Source: Sphingomonas sp. IC081 | Lineage (GTDB): Bacteria; Pseudomonadota; Alphaproteobacteria; Sphingomonadales; Sphingomonadaceae | Length of the DNA: 64,000 bases | Direction: 5' to 3' | NCBI RefSeq assembly: GCF_006874585.1 | Contig: NZ_CP029761.1 | Location: 1,003,001 to 1,067,000, forward strand | Position numbers and translations under genes: made by a program | In this document: positions 15,995 to 24,369 of the stretch, one piece after another | Position numbering within the stretch: the stretch's first letter is position 1 | Layout: the number at the start of each line of letters is the position of its first letter | Notes under the pieces: model-generated | Seen by the model: only the letters and a program-made list of their open reading frames with translations | Database searches by the model: none | Told to the model about the DNA's origin: nothing

Positions 15995-16456
15995 ATGCCC
16001 GATCTCGATTCCGCCGACATGCGTCTGCTGCGCGCGCTCGAACATGACGCGCGGCTCTCGTTCGCCAGCCTCGGCGAGGCGGCGGGCATGTCCAAGACGC
16101 CGACATGGAAGCGTGTGCAGGCGATGGAAAAGGCCGGTGTCATCGCCGGGTACCGCGCGGTGATCGATCCGGCCGGGATCGGCCTGTCGACCAGCGCCTT
16201 TGTCCATGTCTCGATCGCGTTCGACCGGCACGAGGCGTTCGAGCAGGCGGTGCAGGACGAACCCGCCGTGCTCGCCTGCCACGCGACGGTGGGGGATTTC
16301 GACTATCTCCTGCAGGTCGCCACCGCCGGGGTTCCCGAGCTTGACGACCTGCTGCGCAACCGCCTGCGCCGCCTGCCGGGCGTGCGCCACTTCACCACGA
16401 CGCTGGCGATGCGCGATGTGAAGCCGCGCGCCTACCTGACCGACGCGGCGGGCTGA
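15995..16456 (+). CDS. Lrp/AsnC family transcriptional regulator
   Basis: 153 residues. It has an N-terminal helix-turn-helix (DSADMRLLRALEHDARLSFA, EAAGMSKTPTWKRVQAMEKA) and a C-terminal RAM ligand-binding domain (VIAGYRAVIDPAGIG, VLACHATVGDFDYLLQV, LPGVRHFTTTLAMRDVK). The ligand-binding DYLL segment is typical of amino-acid sensing Lrp proteins. It is divergent from kynA-kynU across 138 bases, so it is the probable tryptophan- or kynurenine-responsive activator of that operon (inferred from arrangement; comparable Lrp-type KynR regulators are known). Convergent with the next gene, with stop codons adjacent. Confidence 0.9.
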   Translation: MPDLDSADMRLLRALEHDARLSFASLGEAAGMSKTPTWKRVQAMEKAGVIAGYRAVIDPAGIGLSTSAFVHVSIAFDRHEAFEQAVQDEPAVLACHATVGDFDYLLQVATAGVPELDDLLRNRLRRLPGVRHFTTTLAMRDVKPRAYLTDAAG

Positions 16457-17428
16457 TCAGCCGCGCCCTTGCGGCGTCTCCAGATCGAGCTGCGGTCCCG
16501 CCGGCACGATCCCGGTCGGATTGATGCTGCGGTGGCTTTCGTAATAGTGGCCCTTGATGTGCTGGAAGTTGACCGTCCCCGCCACGCCGGGCGTCTGGTA
16601 GATGGCGCGCAGATAGGCCTGCAGCGCGGGATAGTCCGCGATCCGGCGCAAGTTGCATTTGAAGTGGCCGACATAGACCGCATCGAAGCGGATCAGCGTG
16701 GTGAACAGGCGGATGTCGGCCTCGGTCATGGTATCGCCGACCAGCCAGGGCTGGCGGGACAGGCGGTCCTCCAGCCAGTCGAGGCTCTCGAACAATTGGC
16801 CGAAGGCTTCCTCGTAGGCCTCTTGCGAGGTCGCGAAACCGGCCTTGTAGACGCCGTTGTTGACGGTGTCGTAGACCCGCGCGTTCACCGCATCGATCTC
16901 TGCGCGCAGGGCTTCGGGATAGAAGTCTCCCGCCCGCGCGCCGAGGCCGTCGAAGGCCGCGCCCAACATGCGGATGATCTCGGCGGATTCGTTGCTGACT
17001 ATGGTTCCGGTCTGCTTGTCCCACAGGATCGGCACCGTCACCCGGCCGGTATAGTGCGGGTCGGCCTTGACGTAGACTTCGTGGAGGTTGGCCGCGTGGT
17101 TCACGCTGTCGGCAATGACGCCGGGGGCGGGATCGAACGTCCAGCCGCGTTCGAGCATCAGCCAGTTGACCACCGAGACGTCGATCATCGCCTCCAGCCC
17201 CTTGAGCGCGCGGACGATCAGCGTGCGGTGGGCCCAGGGGCAGGCGAGGCTGACGTAGAGGTGATAGCGCCCCGCCTCGGCCTTGAAGCCGCGGCCGCCT
17301 TCGTGGATCGGGGCGCCGTCCGCGGTTACCCAGTCGCGGAACGCGGAATCCTTGCGCACGAACCGGCCGCCGGTCGATTTCGTGTCGTACCAGACGTCGT
17401 GCCAGACGCCGTCGACCAGCTTACCCAT
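16457..17428 (-). CDS. glutathionyl-hydroquinone reductase (GST family, YqjG/PcpF type)
   Basis: 323 residues. Xi-class GST-like enzymes that reduce S-glutathionyl-hydroquinones, useful in quinone and chlorophenol metabolism. The active-site Cys63 lies in SLACPWAHR, diagnostic of the family. Other motifs are RVTVPILWDKQTGTIVSNES, YDTVNNGVYKAGFATSQ, LVGDTMTEADIRLFTTLIRF, YVGHFKCN and GHYYESHRSINPTGIVP. The start at 17428 (ATG, MGKLVDGVWHDVWYD) matches family N-termini; the longer open frame to 17641 runs into the palindromic element and is rejected. Confidence 0.93.
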   Translation of the reverse strand: MGKLVDGVWHDVWYDTKSTGGRFVRKDSAFRDWVTADGAPIHEGGRGFKAEAGRYHLYVSLACPWAHRTLIVRALKGLEAMIDVSVVNWLMLERGWTFDPAPGVIADSVNHAANLHEVYVKADPHYTGRVTVPILWDKQTGTIVSNESAEIIRMLGAAFDGLGARAGDFYPEALRAEIDAVNARVYDTVNNGVYKAGFATSQEAYEEAFGQLFESLDWLEDRLSRQPWLVGDTMTEADIRLFTTLIRFDAVYVGHFKCNLRRIADYPALQAYLRAIYQTPGVAGTVNFQHIKGHYYESHRSINPTGIVPAGPQLDLETPQGRG

Positions 17429-17499
17429 TGTTCTGCCTCGATTCTCTATTGGATCCAGTGAGTATCGGGCATCAGGGCTTGTTCGTAAACCGGTGTGAG

Positions 17500-17645
17500 T
17501 CTGTTTGAAAATCCGCCGTGGGCGGATTTTGGCGGCACCGGCCCGCTCCCCCACCCGACCACCCAACGATTGTACCTTAGTGGGTGGTCGGGTGGGGGAG
17601 CGGGCCGGTGCCGCGGCGAAAATGCCACATGGCATTTTCACAAAC
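17500..17645. repeat. large palindromic element with nested hairpins
   Basis: The core is a perfect 34-bp inverted repeat (17532-17565 and 17581-17614) around a 15-base loop. It is flanked on the left by a second hairpin (17508-17517 / 17521-17530, AAAATCCGCC-gtg-GGCGGATTTT) and on the right by a third (17618-17627 / 17630-17639, GAAAATGCCA-ca-TGGCATTTTC). The outer arms, read on opposite strands, both begin CTGTTTG followed by AAAAT and a hairpin, so the whole is a head-to-head pair of a REP-like unit. It lies between the stop of the autotransporter gene (17735) and the start of the GST gene (17428). No coding function. Confidence 0.85.
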
Positions 17646-17734
17646 AGGATGCGGCGCGCCGGGAGAGAGGCGGGAAGGGCGGGGGGGAGCCGCTCTGCCC
17701 GGCGCGCCGCAGGCGGTCCGGAACGGCGAAAGGC

Positions 17735-20700
17735 TTACCAGCCGATCGCCACCGAACCGCGCAGGGCAAGGTTGGTGTGGCCGTGGCGATCCTCGGCCGA
17801 GAGTTCGCCGCCGAGAGTGAGGCCCACGGTGCCGCCGATGGCGCGCAGGCGGGCGTACCAGCCGCTCGTCGCGTCGTCGCCGGTGAGGCGGAAGTCCTGC
17901 CCGCCGTCGAAGTGGGCGGTGGTCGCTCCCACGCCGCCGCTGACCACTTCGCGCCAGCCGCCTTCGGTTTCCATGCGGAACCAGTTGTCGTCACGGCCCT
18001 TGGCGCCCATGAAATCGATGCCCACGGTCATGCCGCCGTTGACGCCGAGTTCGTCGCTGGTGCGCGAGGCGACCGTGAGGTCGAGCGCCTTGCCGCCGCC
18101 GGTTTCGGTGTAGCCGTCTTCCTTGAGGCGGATGTAGTCCACCGAGACGCCTGGGCGGAAGTAGAAGTACTTGCCGCCGCCTTCCCACGAGGCGCCGCCC
18201 GCGAAGGTGACGAAGTTGCCGTTCCAGCTGCCCTCGATCGCGCGGTTGATCGTCGCGGCGTCCGCCACGCCGACGAACTTGCGCTCGCTGTCATAGCTCG
18301 CACGGCCGATCGAGCCGCGGGCATAGGCGGCCACCGGGCCGCTTTCGTGGCGCCAGTGACCGGCCAGTTCCCACGAGTTCGACTTGATCTCGCTGGCCGC
18401 GCCGCGCGTGTAGCGGTTCCACAGGTAGGCGAGGGTACCGCCGAAGTAGCCGATATTCGTGGCATATTCCGCGCTGAGCGACATCGCGTAGCCCTGCAGG
18501 TTGTAGGCGGCGCTGGCGCCCGTGCCCTTGTCGCTGCCCCAGAACGAGAGGTTCGCGCGGGTGACCAGGCGGGAATCGCCAAAGACCGGGCCCTGCGGGT
18601 CCTGAAGCTGGCGGGTCAGCGTGCGCACGCCCATCGAGATGCCCTCGAAGGCGCCGCCGGCATGGTCGGGCAGCATCTCGCTCACATGTTCGCGGAAGGC
18701 ATCGCCGCTGGTATCGCCGAGGAACACCTTCTCGATGTCGTCATCCTTGGCGAGCGCGGCGAAGATCGCGTCATAGGCGGTGGACTGCGAGCGGTTGAGG
18801 CCCAGTTCCTGCACGGTGCGGCGGGCGACGTCGACAACGATCACGTTGGCCGGGGCGTCCTCGTCGAGCGTGGCCTTGAACATGAAGGGTACGAGGTCGG
18901 TCGCGGTTTCCAGCTTGTCGCGGCCGGTCAGCGAACCGGCGGTGAGGACGGTATAGTTGCCTTCGGCGGTGGTGACGTCGGCAAGCCGCAGCGAGAGCTT
19001 GGCGCCCTCCGCGAAGGCGGCGTTGCCCGCGACGGTGAGCGCCGTGCCTTGACCCGCCGCCTTGTCGAGCGTGACCGCCAGAACGCCCTTGGCACCCACC
19101 TCCAGCGAGGCGATCGAGGCCGGTTTGTTGACGTCCAGGGTGCCGCCGGTGACCTTGACGGCAAGGCCGCTGGAATTGGCCAGCGCGCCCGAGAACACGG
19201 CGCTGTCGGCCAGCGTCAGGCTATCGGCGCCGCCGCCGAAATCGGCCGTGCCGGTAAAGTGGGAGGTGCCGGCAAGGCGCATCGCGTCGGTGCCCGAGCC
19301 GAAAGTGACCTTGCCGGTCTGCACCGCGTCGCCCGAAAGCGCGAGGGTATCGTTGCCGCCGCCGAAAGTGACGTTGCCGGTCACGGTGCCGTCGGCAATC
19401 GTGAAGGTGTCGTTGCCGGAGCCGAGGCGCACGTCGCCGGTGATGGCCGGCGCGGTGTAGGTGGCGGCGACTTCGGTCTGGCGGATGGTCACGTCCGAGG
19501 TAGTGCCCGACAGGTCGATGGCGATGTTGCGCCCCGTGTCCGCCTTGGCGCCGGTGGCCGAGATGGTGCCGCTGTTCTCGATCAGCGTGAGCGTGCCGGA
19601 GGCATCGCGGATGGCAACCGCGGTGCCGTTCTCGCCGGTCGCCGCCTTGATCGTGCCGGAGTTGCGCAGCGCGGGCAGGCTGGCGCCGGCTTCGATCTTC
19701 ACGGCGGTGGCGAGCGAGGCGGCGGTGTTGCCGCTGGCGGCGGAGATGGTGCCGCCGTTCTGGAGCTGCGGCGTCGATGCGCCGGCGCCGAGGCGGATCG
19801 CGGTGGCGGCGGCGTCCTTGGAATTGCCGGAGACCGTGCCGGTCACGCCGATGCCGTTGGCGATGGTGACGTTGCCACCCAGACCGCCGATGGCAAGGCC
19901 GTTGCCGTCGACGCCGGTGTAGACGCCGTCACCCAGCACCGAGCCTTCGATCTGGAGGCCGAAGCCGCTGGCGGTGCCGGCAACCGGCCCGATCGCCACG
20001 TCGCGGCCCGCCGCGCCGATCACCATGGCCGGGGCCTTGCCGTAGGAGGCGATCTTGGCGGTGCCTTCCTTGGCGTCGTCGATGCCGTCGCCATCCTCGT
20101 CGGCCTTGTTGGGATCGCTGTCTTTGGGCGGCACGGCGAGCACGATGCCGCCGGTGACATTGCCGCCGATGACCAGCGCCGAGCCGCCTTGCAGCAGATC
20201 GTCGGCATCGAGCTTCGAAGGATCGGCGGGGGCGGCGGTGTAGCGATAACCGGTCGAGGCGACAGTGCCCTGGATCACCATCGCGCCGGTCACGTCGCCG
20301 CCGAAGCGGGCGGCCACGGCGTTGGCGCCCTGCGCCGAGACCGATCCTGCAAGGCGCACGTTGCCGTTGATCGCGCCGGTCTCGACGCCGACGGTGTTGT
20401 CGCCCAGCACGCTGGTGGTGCCGTCATGCAGGAAGGCGCCGTTCAGGGTGCCGCCGATGCGGATGCCGGCGGAATTGTTGCCCTTGACGGTGATCGTGCC
20501 GCTCTGGGTGAGCTTGCCGGTGTGATCGCCCTCGATCCTGATGCCGGTGCGGTTCGCGCCGAGCGCGAAGGGGCCGTCGAGGTCGCCGTCCTTGTCGGTG
20601 TCGGTCGGCGTGTAGGTCTCGTCTATGGTGATGGTGCCGGTGTTGACGATGTCGCCGCTGGTCCCGGCCAGCGCGCGGATGCCGGTGGCGCCGTCCGCAT

Positions 20701-20941
20701 TGCTGATCGACAGGGTGCCGGCATTGGCGACGGCATTGTTGCTGTCCATCGTGATCGCGGTGCCCGAAGTGAGCACGACCGAGCCGTCCTTGGTCACATT
20801 GATCGCATCGGCGGCGCCGCTCTTGATGGTCGAGGTGAGGAGGGGGGCGGTCTTCTTGGTCGTCACGTCTTCCGCGTGAGCGGCATTGGCGGCGGCGGCG
20901 ACGGCCAGCAGCGCGGTGGAAGCAAGCAGGTAGCGAGGCAT
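17735..20941 (-). CDS. autotransporter-domain outer-membrane protein
   Basis: 1068 residues, type V secretion. The signal peptide (MPRYLLASTALLAVAAAANA) is followed by a long Gly/Ala/Ser/Thr/Asn-rich beta-helix-like passenger (about 25-780) with repeating units such as GNVTFGGGNDTLALSGD and KVTFGSGTDAMRLAG. Two acidic Ca-binding-like inserts occur: DTDKDGDLDG near residue 118 and DEDGDGIDDAKEG near 285. The C-terminal part from about 790 is the autotransporter barrel (NLSFWGSDKGTGASAAYNLQ, RGSIGRASYD) and ends VAIGW. Probable adhesin or surface fibre; no catalytic triad of a protease passenger was noticed. Monocistronic. The start is preceded by AAGGGACG. Confidence 0.88.
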   Translation of the reverse strand: MPRYLLASTALLAVAAAANAAHAEDVTTKKTAPLLTSTIKSGAADAINVTKDGSVVLTSGTAITMDSNNAVANAGTLSISNADGATGIRALAGTSGDIVNTGTITIDETYTPTDTDKDGDLDGPFALGANRTGIRIEGDHTGKLTQSGTITVKGNNSAGIRIGGTLNGAFLHDGTTSVLGDNTVGVETGAINGNVRLAGSVSAQGANAVAARFGGDVTGAMVIQGTVASTGYRYTAAPADPSKLDADDLLQGGSALVIGGNVTGGIVLAVPPKDSDPNKADEDGDGIDDAKEGTAKIASYGKAPAMVIGAAGRDVAIGPVAGTASGFGLQIEGSVLGDGVYTGVDGNGLAIGGLGGNVTIANGIGVTGTVSGNSKDAAATAIRLGAGASTPQLQNGGTISAASGNTAASLATAVKIEAGASLPALRNSGTIKAATGENGTAVAIRDASGTLTLIENSGTISATGAKADTGRNIAIDLSGTTSDVTIRQTEVAATYTAPAITGDVRLGSGNDTFTIADGTVTGNVTFGGGNDTLALSGDAVQTGKVTFGSGTDAMRLAGTSHFTGTADFGGGADSLTLADSAVFSGALANSSGLAVKVTGGTLDVNKPASIASLEVGAKGVLAVTLDKAAGQGTALTVAGNAAFAEGAKLSLRLADVTTAEGNYTVLTAGSLTGRDKLETATDLVPFMFKATLDEDAPANVIVVDVARRTVQELGLNRSQSTAYDAIFAALAKDDDIEKVFLGDTSGDAFREHVSEMLPDHAGGAFEGISMGVRTLTRQLQDPQGPVFGDSRLVTRANLSFWGSDKGTGASAAYNLQGYAMSLSAEYATNIGYFGGTLAYLWNRYTRGAASEIKSNSWELAGHWRHESGPVAAYARGSIGRASYDSERKFVGVADAATINRAIEGSWNGNFVTFAGGASWEGGGKYFYFRPGVSVDYIRLKEDGYTETGGGKALDLTVASRTSDELGVNGGMTVGIDFMGAKGRDDNWFRMETEGGWREVVSGGVGATTAHFDGGQDFRLTGDDATSGWYARLRAIGGTVGLTLGGELSAEDRHGHTNLALRGSVAIGW

Positions 20942-21062
20942 CTTCGTCCCTTCAGATCGATCTCGAAGGGGAAGACGGAGGCCTTGCCGGGCGGCCTTGG
21001 AAAAAGTTGGGGGCGGGGGCAGGGGGAGGGCTGCTTACGGCCCATGGCGGACATTGCGGCGT

Positions 21063-21602
21063 CTAATAACTTTCGCAGTTCGGAGCTGGAAGAGTCTTTG
21101 CAGACAACATCTTTCGAACCCATATTTTAGAGCTGAAGAGTCCCAAATGCCCCTGCCGTTCGGGGCTGCGTTGGCCTATAAATTCAACCTCAAAGGCATG
21201 GATGGGATAGCAGTTCCCGCCCTTGGCGTATCCATTGTAATCTGGTTTTGGGTCGATGGTCGCTGGATCGTACATAAGCCAAGCAGCATCGCGGTACGAC
21301 GGTCGCGTTCTGGGCACTGATGTAACGCCCTCAAGAAATGTAGAGCCCTCAAATTCGTAAAGCCAAATGCCTTTGAAGCGCCTCGGCTTTTCAAACCGAT
21401 AGCAAGCAGGGCTGATGTCGTATTCGATGGTGCCATCCTTGTACGTGGCGCAAGGCTCGCCAAAAACCAGCGCAACCGGGATCGAAGTCCGGACGCTGTC
21501 TTTCAAATGCATATAATTGAAAGGATTGCCTAACCACGGCCAGAAGATCGCAATCACCAAACACATAGTGATGACAAGAGCGATCCTCATTCTCTTTTCC
21601 AT
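21063..21602 (-). CDS. AT-rich orphan gene, single-pass membrane or exported protein
   Basis: 179 residues, not recognised. The N-terminus MEKRMRIALVITMCLVIAIFW forms one hydrophobic segment, either a signal anchor or an uncleaved signal peptide. The rest is soluble with aromatic-rich stretches (YRFEKPRRFKGIWLYEF, AAWLMYDPATIDPKPDY) and four cysteines after the hydrophobic segment. Base composition is close to 50% GC, well below the flanking genes. It is bordered by REP-like repeats on its upstream side and the autotransporter promoter downstream. This suggests acquisition by transfer. Start could also be the second Met (21590). Confidence 0.65.
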   Translation of the reverse strand: MEKRMRIALVITMCLVIAIFWPWLGNPFNYMHLKDSVRTSIPVALVFGEPCATYKDGTIEYDISPACYRFEKPRRFKGIWLYEFEGSTFLEGVTSVPRTRPSYRDAAWLMYDPATIDPKPDYNGYAKGGNCYPIHAFEVEFIGQRSPERQGHLGLFSSKIWVRKMLSAKTLPAPNCESY

Positions 21603-21956
21603 TCAAGTAATCTAACGGTCCGGTCATTCCCGTCAACGTCCGCTTCCCACCCAAAATCGTCGTCCCCGCGAAGGCGGGACCCGGCTTTTCCCTTCAAGGG
21701 TGGAGGTGTGCCTCCAGATCGCGGGGCCCCCGCCTTCGCAGGGGCGACGGGCATGGGACGGGCAACTTTCCACTGAGGCACGACATCTCAGCCAGCATGG
21801 CCATGGTTAGTTCACCTTGCCCTCTCCACCCGCTCAGGCTGAGCCTGCCGAAGCCCCCTGAGGCGCGGCGCGAGGCTTCCCATCCTTCGACAAGCTCGGG
21901 ATGAGCGGGCTGGGTGGGGCGATGTGTAGTTTGCGGGGCGATGTTTCCAAGCCCGC
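21603..21956. repeat. intergenic region with two families of REP-like inverted repeats
   Basis: A 354-base stretch without a gene, between the orphan gene and the stop of the TonB receptor gene. First repeat: 21658-21680 (CGTCGTCCCCGCGAAGGCGG) and its imperfect inverse 21726-21749. Second: 21829-21859 (CCGCTCAGGCTGAGCCTGCC...) and its imperfect inverse 21880-21911 (CCATCCTTCGACAAGCTCGG...). Both look like dispersed palindromic repeats; the second family recurs at 30978-31006. Confidence 0.7.
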
Positions 21957-24365
21957 CTAGAACTTCGCGTCGAAGCCCAGCCGTACCGTGCGCGGCCGCA
22001 GCGGCGTCACCTGTTCGCGCCCGGTCGCCAGCGGGGTGCCCAGCGCGAAGCGGTTGCCGCGCGTGTCGGCGAGGTTGGTGACGCTCAGCGTCACGCCGTG
22101 ACCGGCATTGCCGAGCCGCACATCGAAGCCGCTGTCGAAGTAGTTGCCCTGCAGCATGCCGAGGTCCGGCCCGATGCCGAGGCGCGACTTGCCGAGGTAG
22201 CTCGCCCAGGCATTGCCGGTGAGGGCAAGGTCCTCGCTCACCTCGCGGTTCCAGGTCAGCGCGGCGCGTCCGGCGAAGCGGGCGATGTTGGGCACCTGCA
22301 TCGCCAGCGCTTCCACGGTGCTGGCGGCAAAGGCGTATTTCAGCGTGCCTTCGTAGTCGGGCTTGTCGATCCGGCTGTGGTTGAACGCCGCGCCCGCCTC
22401 GAAGCGCAGGCCTTGCACGATCCGCACGCCGCCCGAAAGGCTGGCCGACCAGACGCGGCCGTTGCCGATGTTGGCGGTGCTGGGCAGGCCGGCGCTGTCG
22501 GTGAAGTCGGCCTGGATGTCACGCCAGCGGGTGTAGGAGAGGCTGAGCGCCAGATCGAACGGGCTGACCCCCGCGCGGCCATGGCGGGCGCCGATCTCGG
22601 CCGTGCCGGTGCGGTCGTTGCGGAAGCGGCGCACGTAGTCGCTCTCGATCGCGAAGCCGCCGGGGCGGAAGCCCTGCTGGTAGCGGAAGTAGAGCTGGTC
22701 CTCGGGCGAGAACTCGGCATGGAGCGCGAGCGAGGGCAGGAAGGCGGTGAAGGTGCGCCGCGCCGTCACCCCGCGCGCGGCGAGCACGACGGCCATCTGG
22801 TCGCTCACGTCCTCGCCGTTGCCGCCGAGCCGGGCACGGGTGAAGCGCCCGCCCGCGGTGGCGGTGAAGGGGCCGGTCAGGTGCAGGCTGGCTTCGCCGT
22901 AGAGCGTGAATTCGCCGACGGTATTGCGCACGCCGGTGGCGGAACTGCGCGCGGCGAGTGCCTCGAAATCGCGCGTCAGCCGGGTGCGGTTGTGCGTGTA
23001 GCTGGCGCCGAGCAACCAGCCGAAACCGTGGCTCTGGGGCTGCCAGATGCGGGTTTCGTGCGCGAACATGCGGGTGGCGTTGGCTTGCTCGAACAGGCGC
23101 GCCGGGCCGTCCGGCTCGCTGGCGTCATAGCGTTCGTGGAGGTTCTGCCGCACCGCGCCGGTGGTCGAGCGCAGTTCCAGCCCGCCGATCCGGCCCGAGA
23201 GCACCACTTGCCCCAGCGCATAGTCCGCGTTCGAGCCCTCGCGCACGCGGGCGGAACTTTCCAGCGCCTTGCCGTCGCGGTCGGCATACTGGCTGTCGTC
23301 GGCCTCGGTGGACTGGGCGAGGCCGATCACGTCCACCGTCCACTCCGGCGCCAGCTTCACCCGCAGCGCCGCCCGTCCGCCGATGAGGTCGGTGCGGTTG
23401 ACGTTCTTGCGGTCCATCAGCGGCTTGTCGATGTAGCCGCCGTAGCTGGCGGTATCGAGCGTGGCGCGAAAGGCGGCGACGTCTTCCACCACCGGCAGGT
23501 TGACGGTGGCGCTGAGGTCGGCCGAAGGCGCGCCGTGCTGCGTCACCGCGCCGCCCATCATGATCGCGCCGCCGGTACGCGCCAGCTCCGGCGCATTGGG
23601 GACGAGGCGGATGATCCCGCCCAGCGATCCGGCACCGTAGAGCGTGCCTTGCGGACCTTCCAGAACCTCGACGCGGGCAAGGTCCGAGAGGCGCAGGTCG
23701 GGATCGGGGGCATTGTAGGTCAGGCGCATGTCGCCGAGATACTGGCCCACGGTCGCCTGGGTCGGGCCGGTGAAGCTGGAATCGGCGATGCCGCGGATGA
23801 ACAGCTTGTTGCGCCCGCTGCCAAGGTGGGTGGAGGCGACCGTGGCAAGGCGGCGGACGATCTTCTCGCTGCCGCCGATGCCGCCGCTCTCCAGCGTGTC
23901 GCCGCCGATCACGGTGACCTGCGCGGGGATCTGCTCCAGCCGGAGGTCGCGCTTGCTGGCGGTGACGATGATCGGCGGATGGGGCGCATCCGGGATGCGG
24001 ATGGCGACGGGGGCGGCATTGGCGGGCGGTTCGGCCACCACGCGCCCTTTGGGCGGCAGGGCTTCGAGCCGCCAGGCCGCCTTGCCGACCGGAACCGCAC
24101 GGGCGCGGGCCGCGCGGGCCAGACGCGCCACGGCGTCGCGCGCGCGCATCCGGCCGCGCAGGGCCGGGATATGCCGCCGGGCCAGCGCGGGATCGGCGAT
24201 GACGATGCTGGTTCCGGTCTGGCGGGCGAGATCGCTGGCGGCGGTGCCGGCCTCGCCCTCGCGCGTGGTCACCATCCCGGCGTCGTCGTCGGCGGCCCGC
24301 GCCGGCGCGCCGAGCGGCAGTTGCAGGACCATCGCGGCCGTCAGCAGGAGAGGCGCGCGGCGCAT
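21957..24365 (-). CDS. TonB-dependent receptor with N-terminal STN signalling domain
   Basis: 802 residues, outer-membrane active importer. Signal peptide about 1-24; a secretin/TonB short N-terminal (STN) domain at about 30-110 (TGTSIVIADPALARRHIPAL, RMRARDAVARL), the hallmark of FecA-type transducers. The TonB-box region precedes the plug (IIVTASKRDLRLEQIPAQV). The plug contains VEVLEGPQGTLYGAGSLGG, and the barrel ends TVRLGFDAKF with terminal Phe. It is encoded immediately after FecR and a FecI-type sigma factor in the same direction, so ligand binding probably signals through the STN domain to FecR to induce this operon. The ligand is not identifiable; siderophore uptake is the usual role, but carbohydrate transducers also exist. 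Confidence 0.92.
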   Translation of the reverse strand: MRRAPLLLTAAMVLQLPLGAPARAADDDAGMVTTREGEAGTAASDLARQTGTSIVIADPALARRHIPALRGRMRARDAVARLARAARARAVPVGKAAWRLEALPPKGRVVAEPPANAAPVAIRIPDAPHPPIIVTASKRDLRLEQIPAQVTVIGGDTLESGGIGGSEKIVRRLATVASTHLGSGRNKLFIRGIADSSFTGPTQATVGQYLGDMRLTYNAPDPDLRLSDLARVEVLEGPQGTLYGAGSLGGIIRLVPNAPELARTGGAIMMGGAVTQHGAPSADLSATVNLPVVEDVAAFRATLDTASYGGYIDKPLMDRKNVNRTDLIGGRAALRVKLAPEWTVDVIGLAQSTEADDSQYADRDGKALESSARVREGSNADYALGQVVLSGRIGGLELRSTTGAVRQNLHERYDASEPDGPARLFEQANATRMFAHETRIWQPQSHGFGWLLGASYTHNRTRLTRDFEALAARSSATGVRNTVGEFTLYGEASLHLTGPFTATAGGRFTRARLGGNGEDVSDQMAVVLAARGVTARRTFTAFLPSLALHAEFSPEDQLYFRYQQGFRPGGFAIESDYVRRFRNDRTGTAEIGARHGRAGVSPFDLALSLSYTRWRDIQADFTDSAGLPSTANIGNGRVWSASLSGGVRIVQGLRFEAGAAFNHSRIDKPDYEGTLKYAFAASTVEALAMQVPNIARFAGRAALTWNREVSEDLALTGNAWASYLGKSRLGIGPDLGMLQGNYFDSGFDVRLGNAGHGVTLSVTNLADTRGNRFALGTPLATGREQVTPLRPRTVRLGFDAKF

Positions 24366-24369
24366 CGGG

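Noticed and set aside
15857..16390. N-terminal extension of tryptophan dioxygenase
   Set aside because: The frame continues upstream but lies antisense to a clear Lrp gene. The ATG at 15856 has a strong ribosome site and the residues after it match the family.
17429..17641. N-terminal extension of the GST-family gene into the palindromic element
   Set aside because: The predicted residues come from the inverted repeat and do not match the family, whereas ATG 17428 gives a typical N-terminus.
17495..21130. A 1211-codon open frame on the plus strand across the whole autotransporter gene
   Set aside because: It is exactly antisense to a gene with a signal peptide and barrel, and its predicted protein is Gly/Arg/Asp-rich low-complexity with no domain. 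High GC produces such shadows; the same holds for the long plus frames over the DUF11 operon and the TonB receptor.
21657..21749. Possible CRISPR or short tandem array
   Set aside because: Only one inverted pair of about 22 bases is present with no regular spacing or further repeats; it is REP-like.
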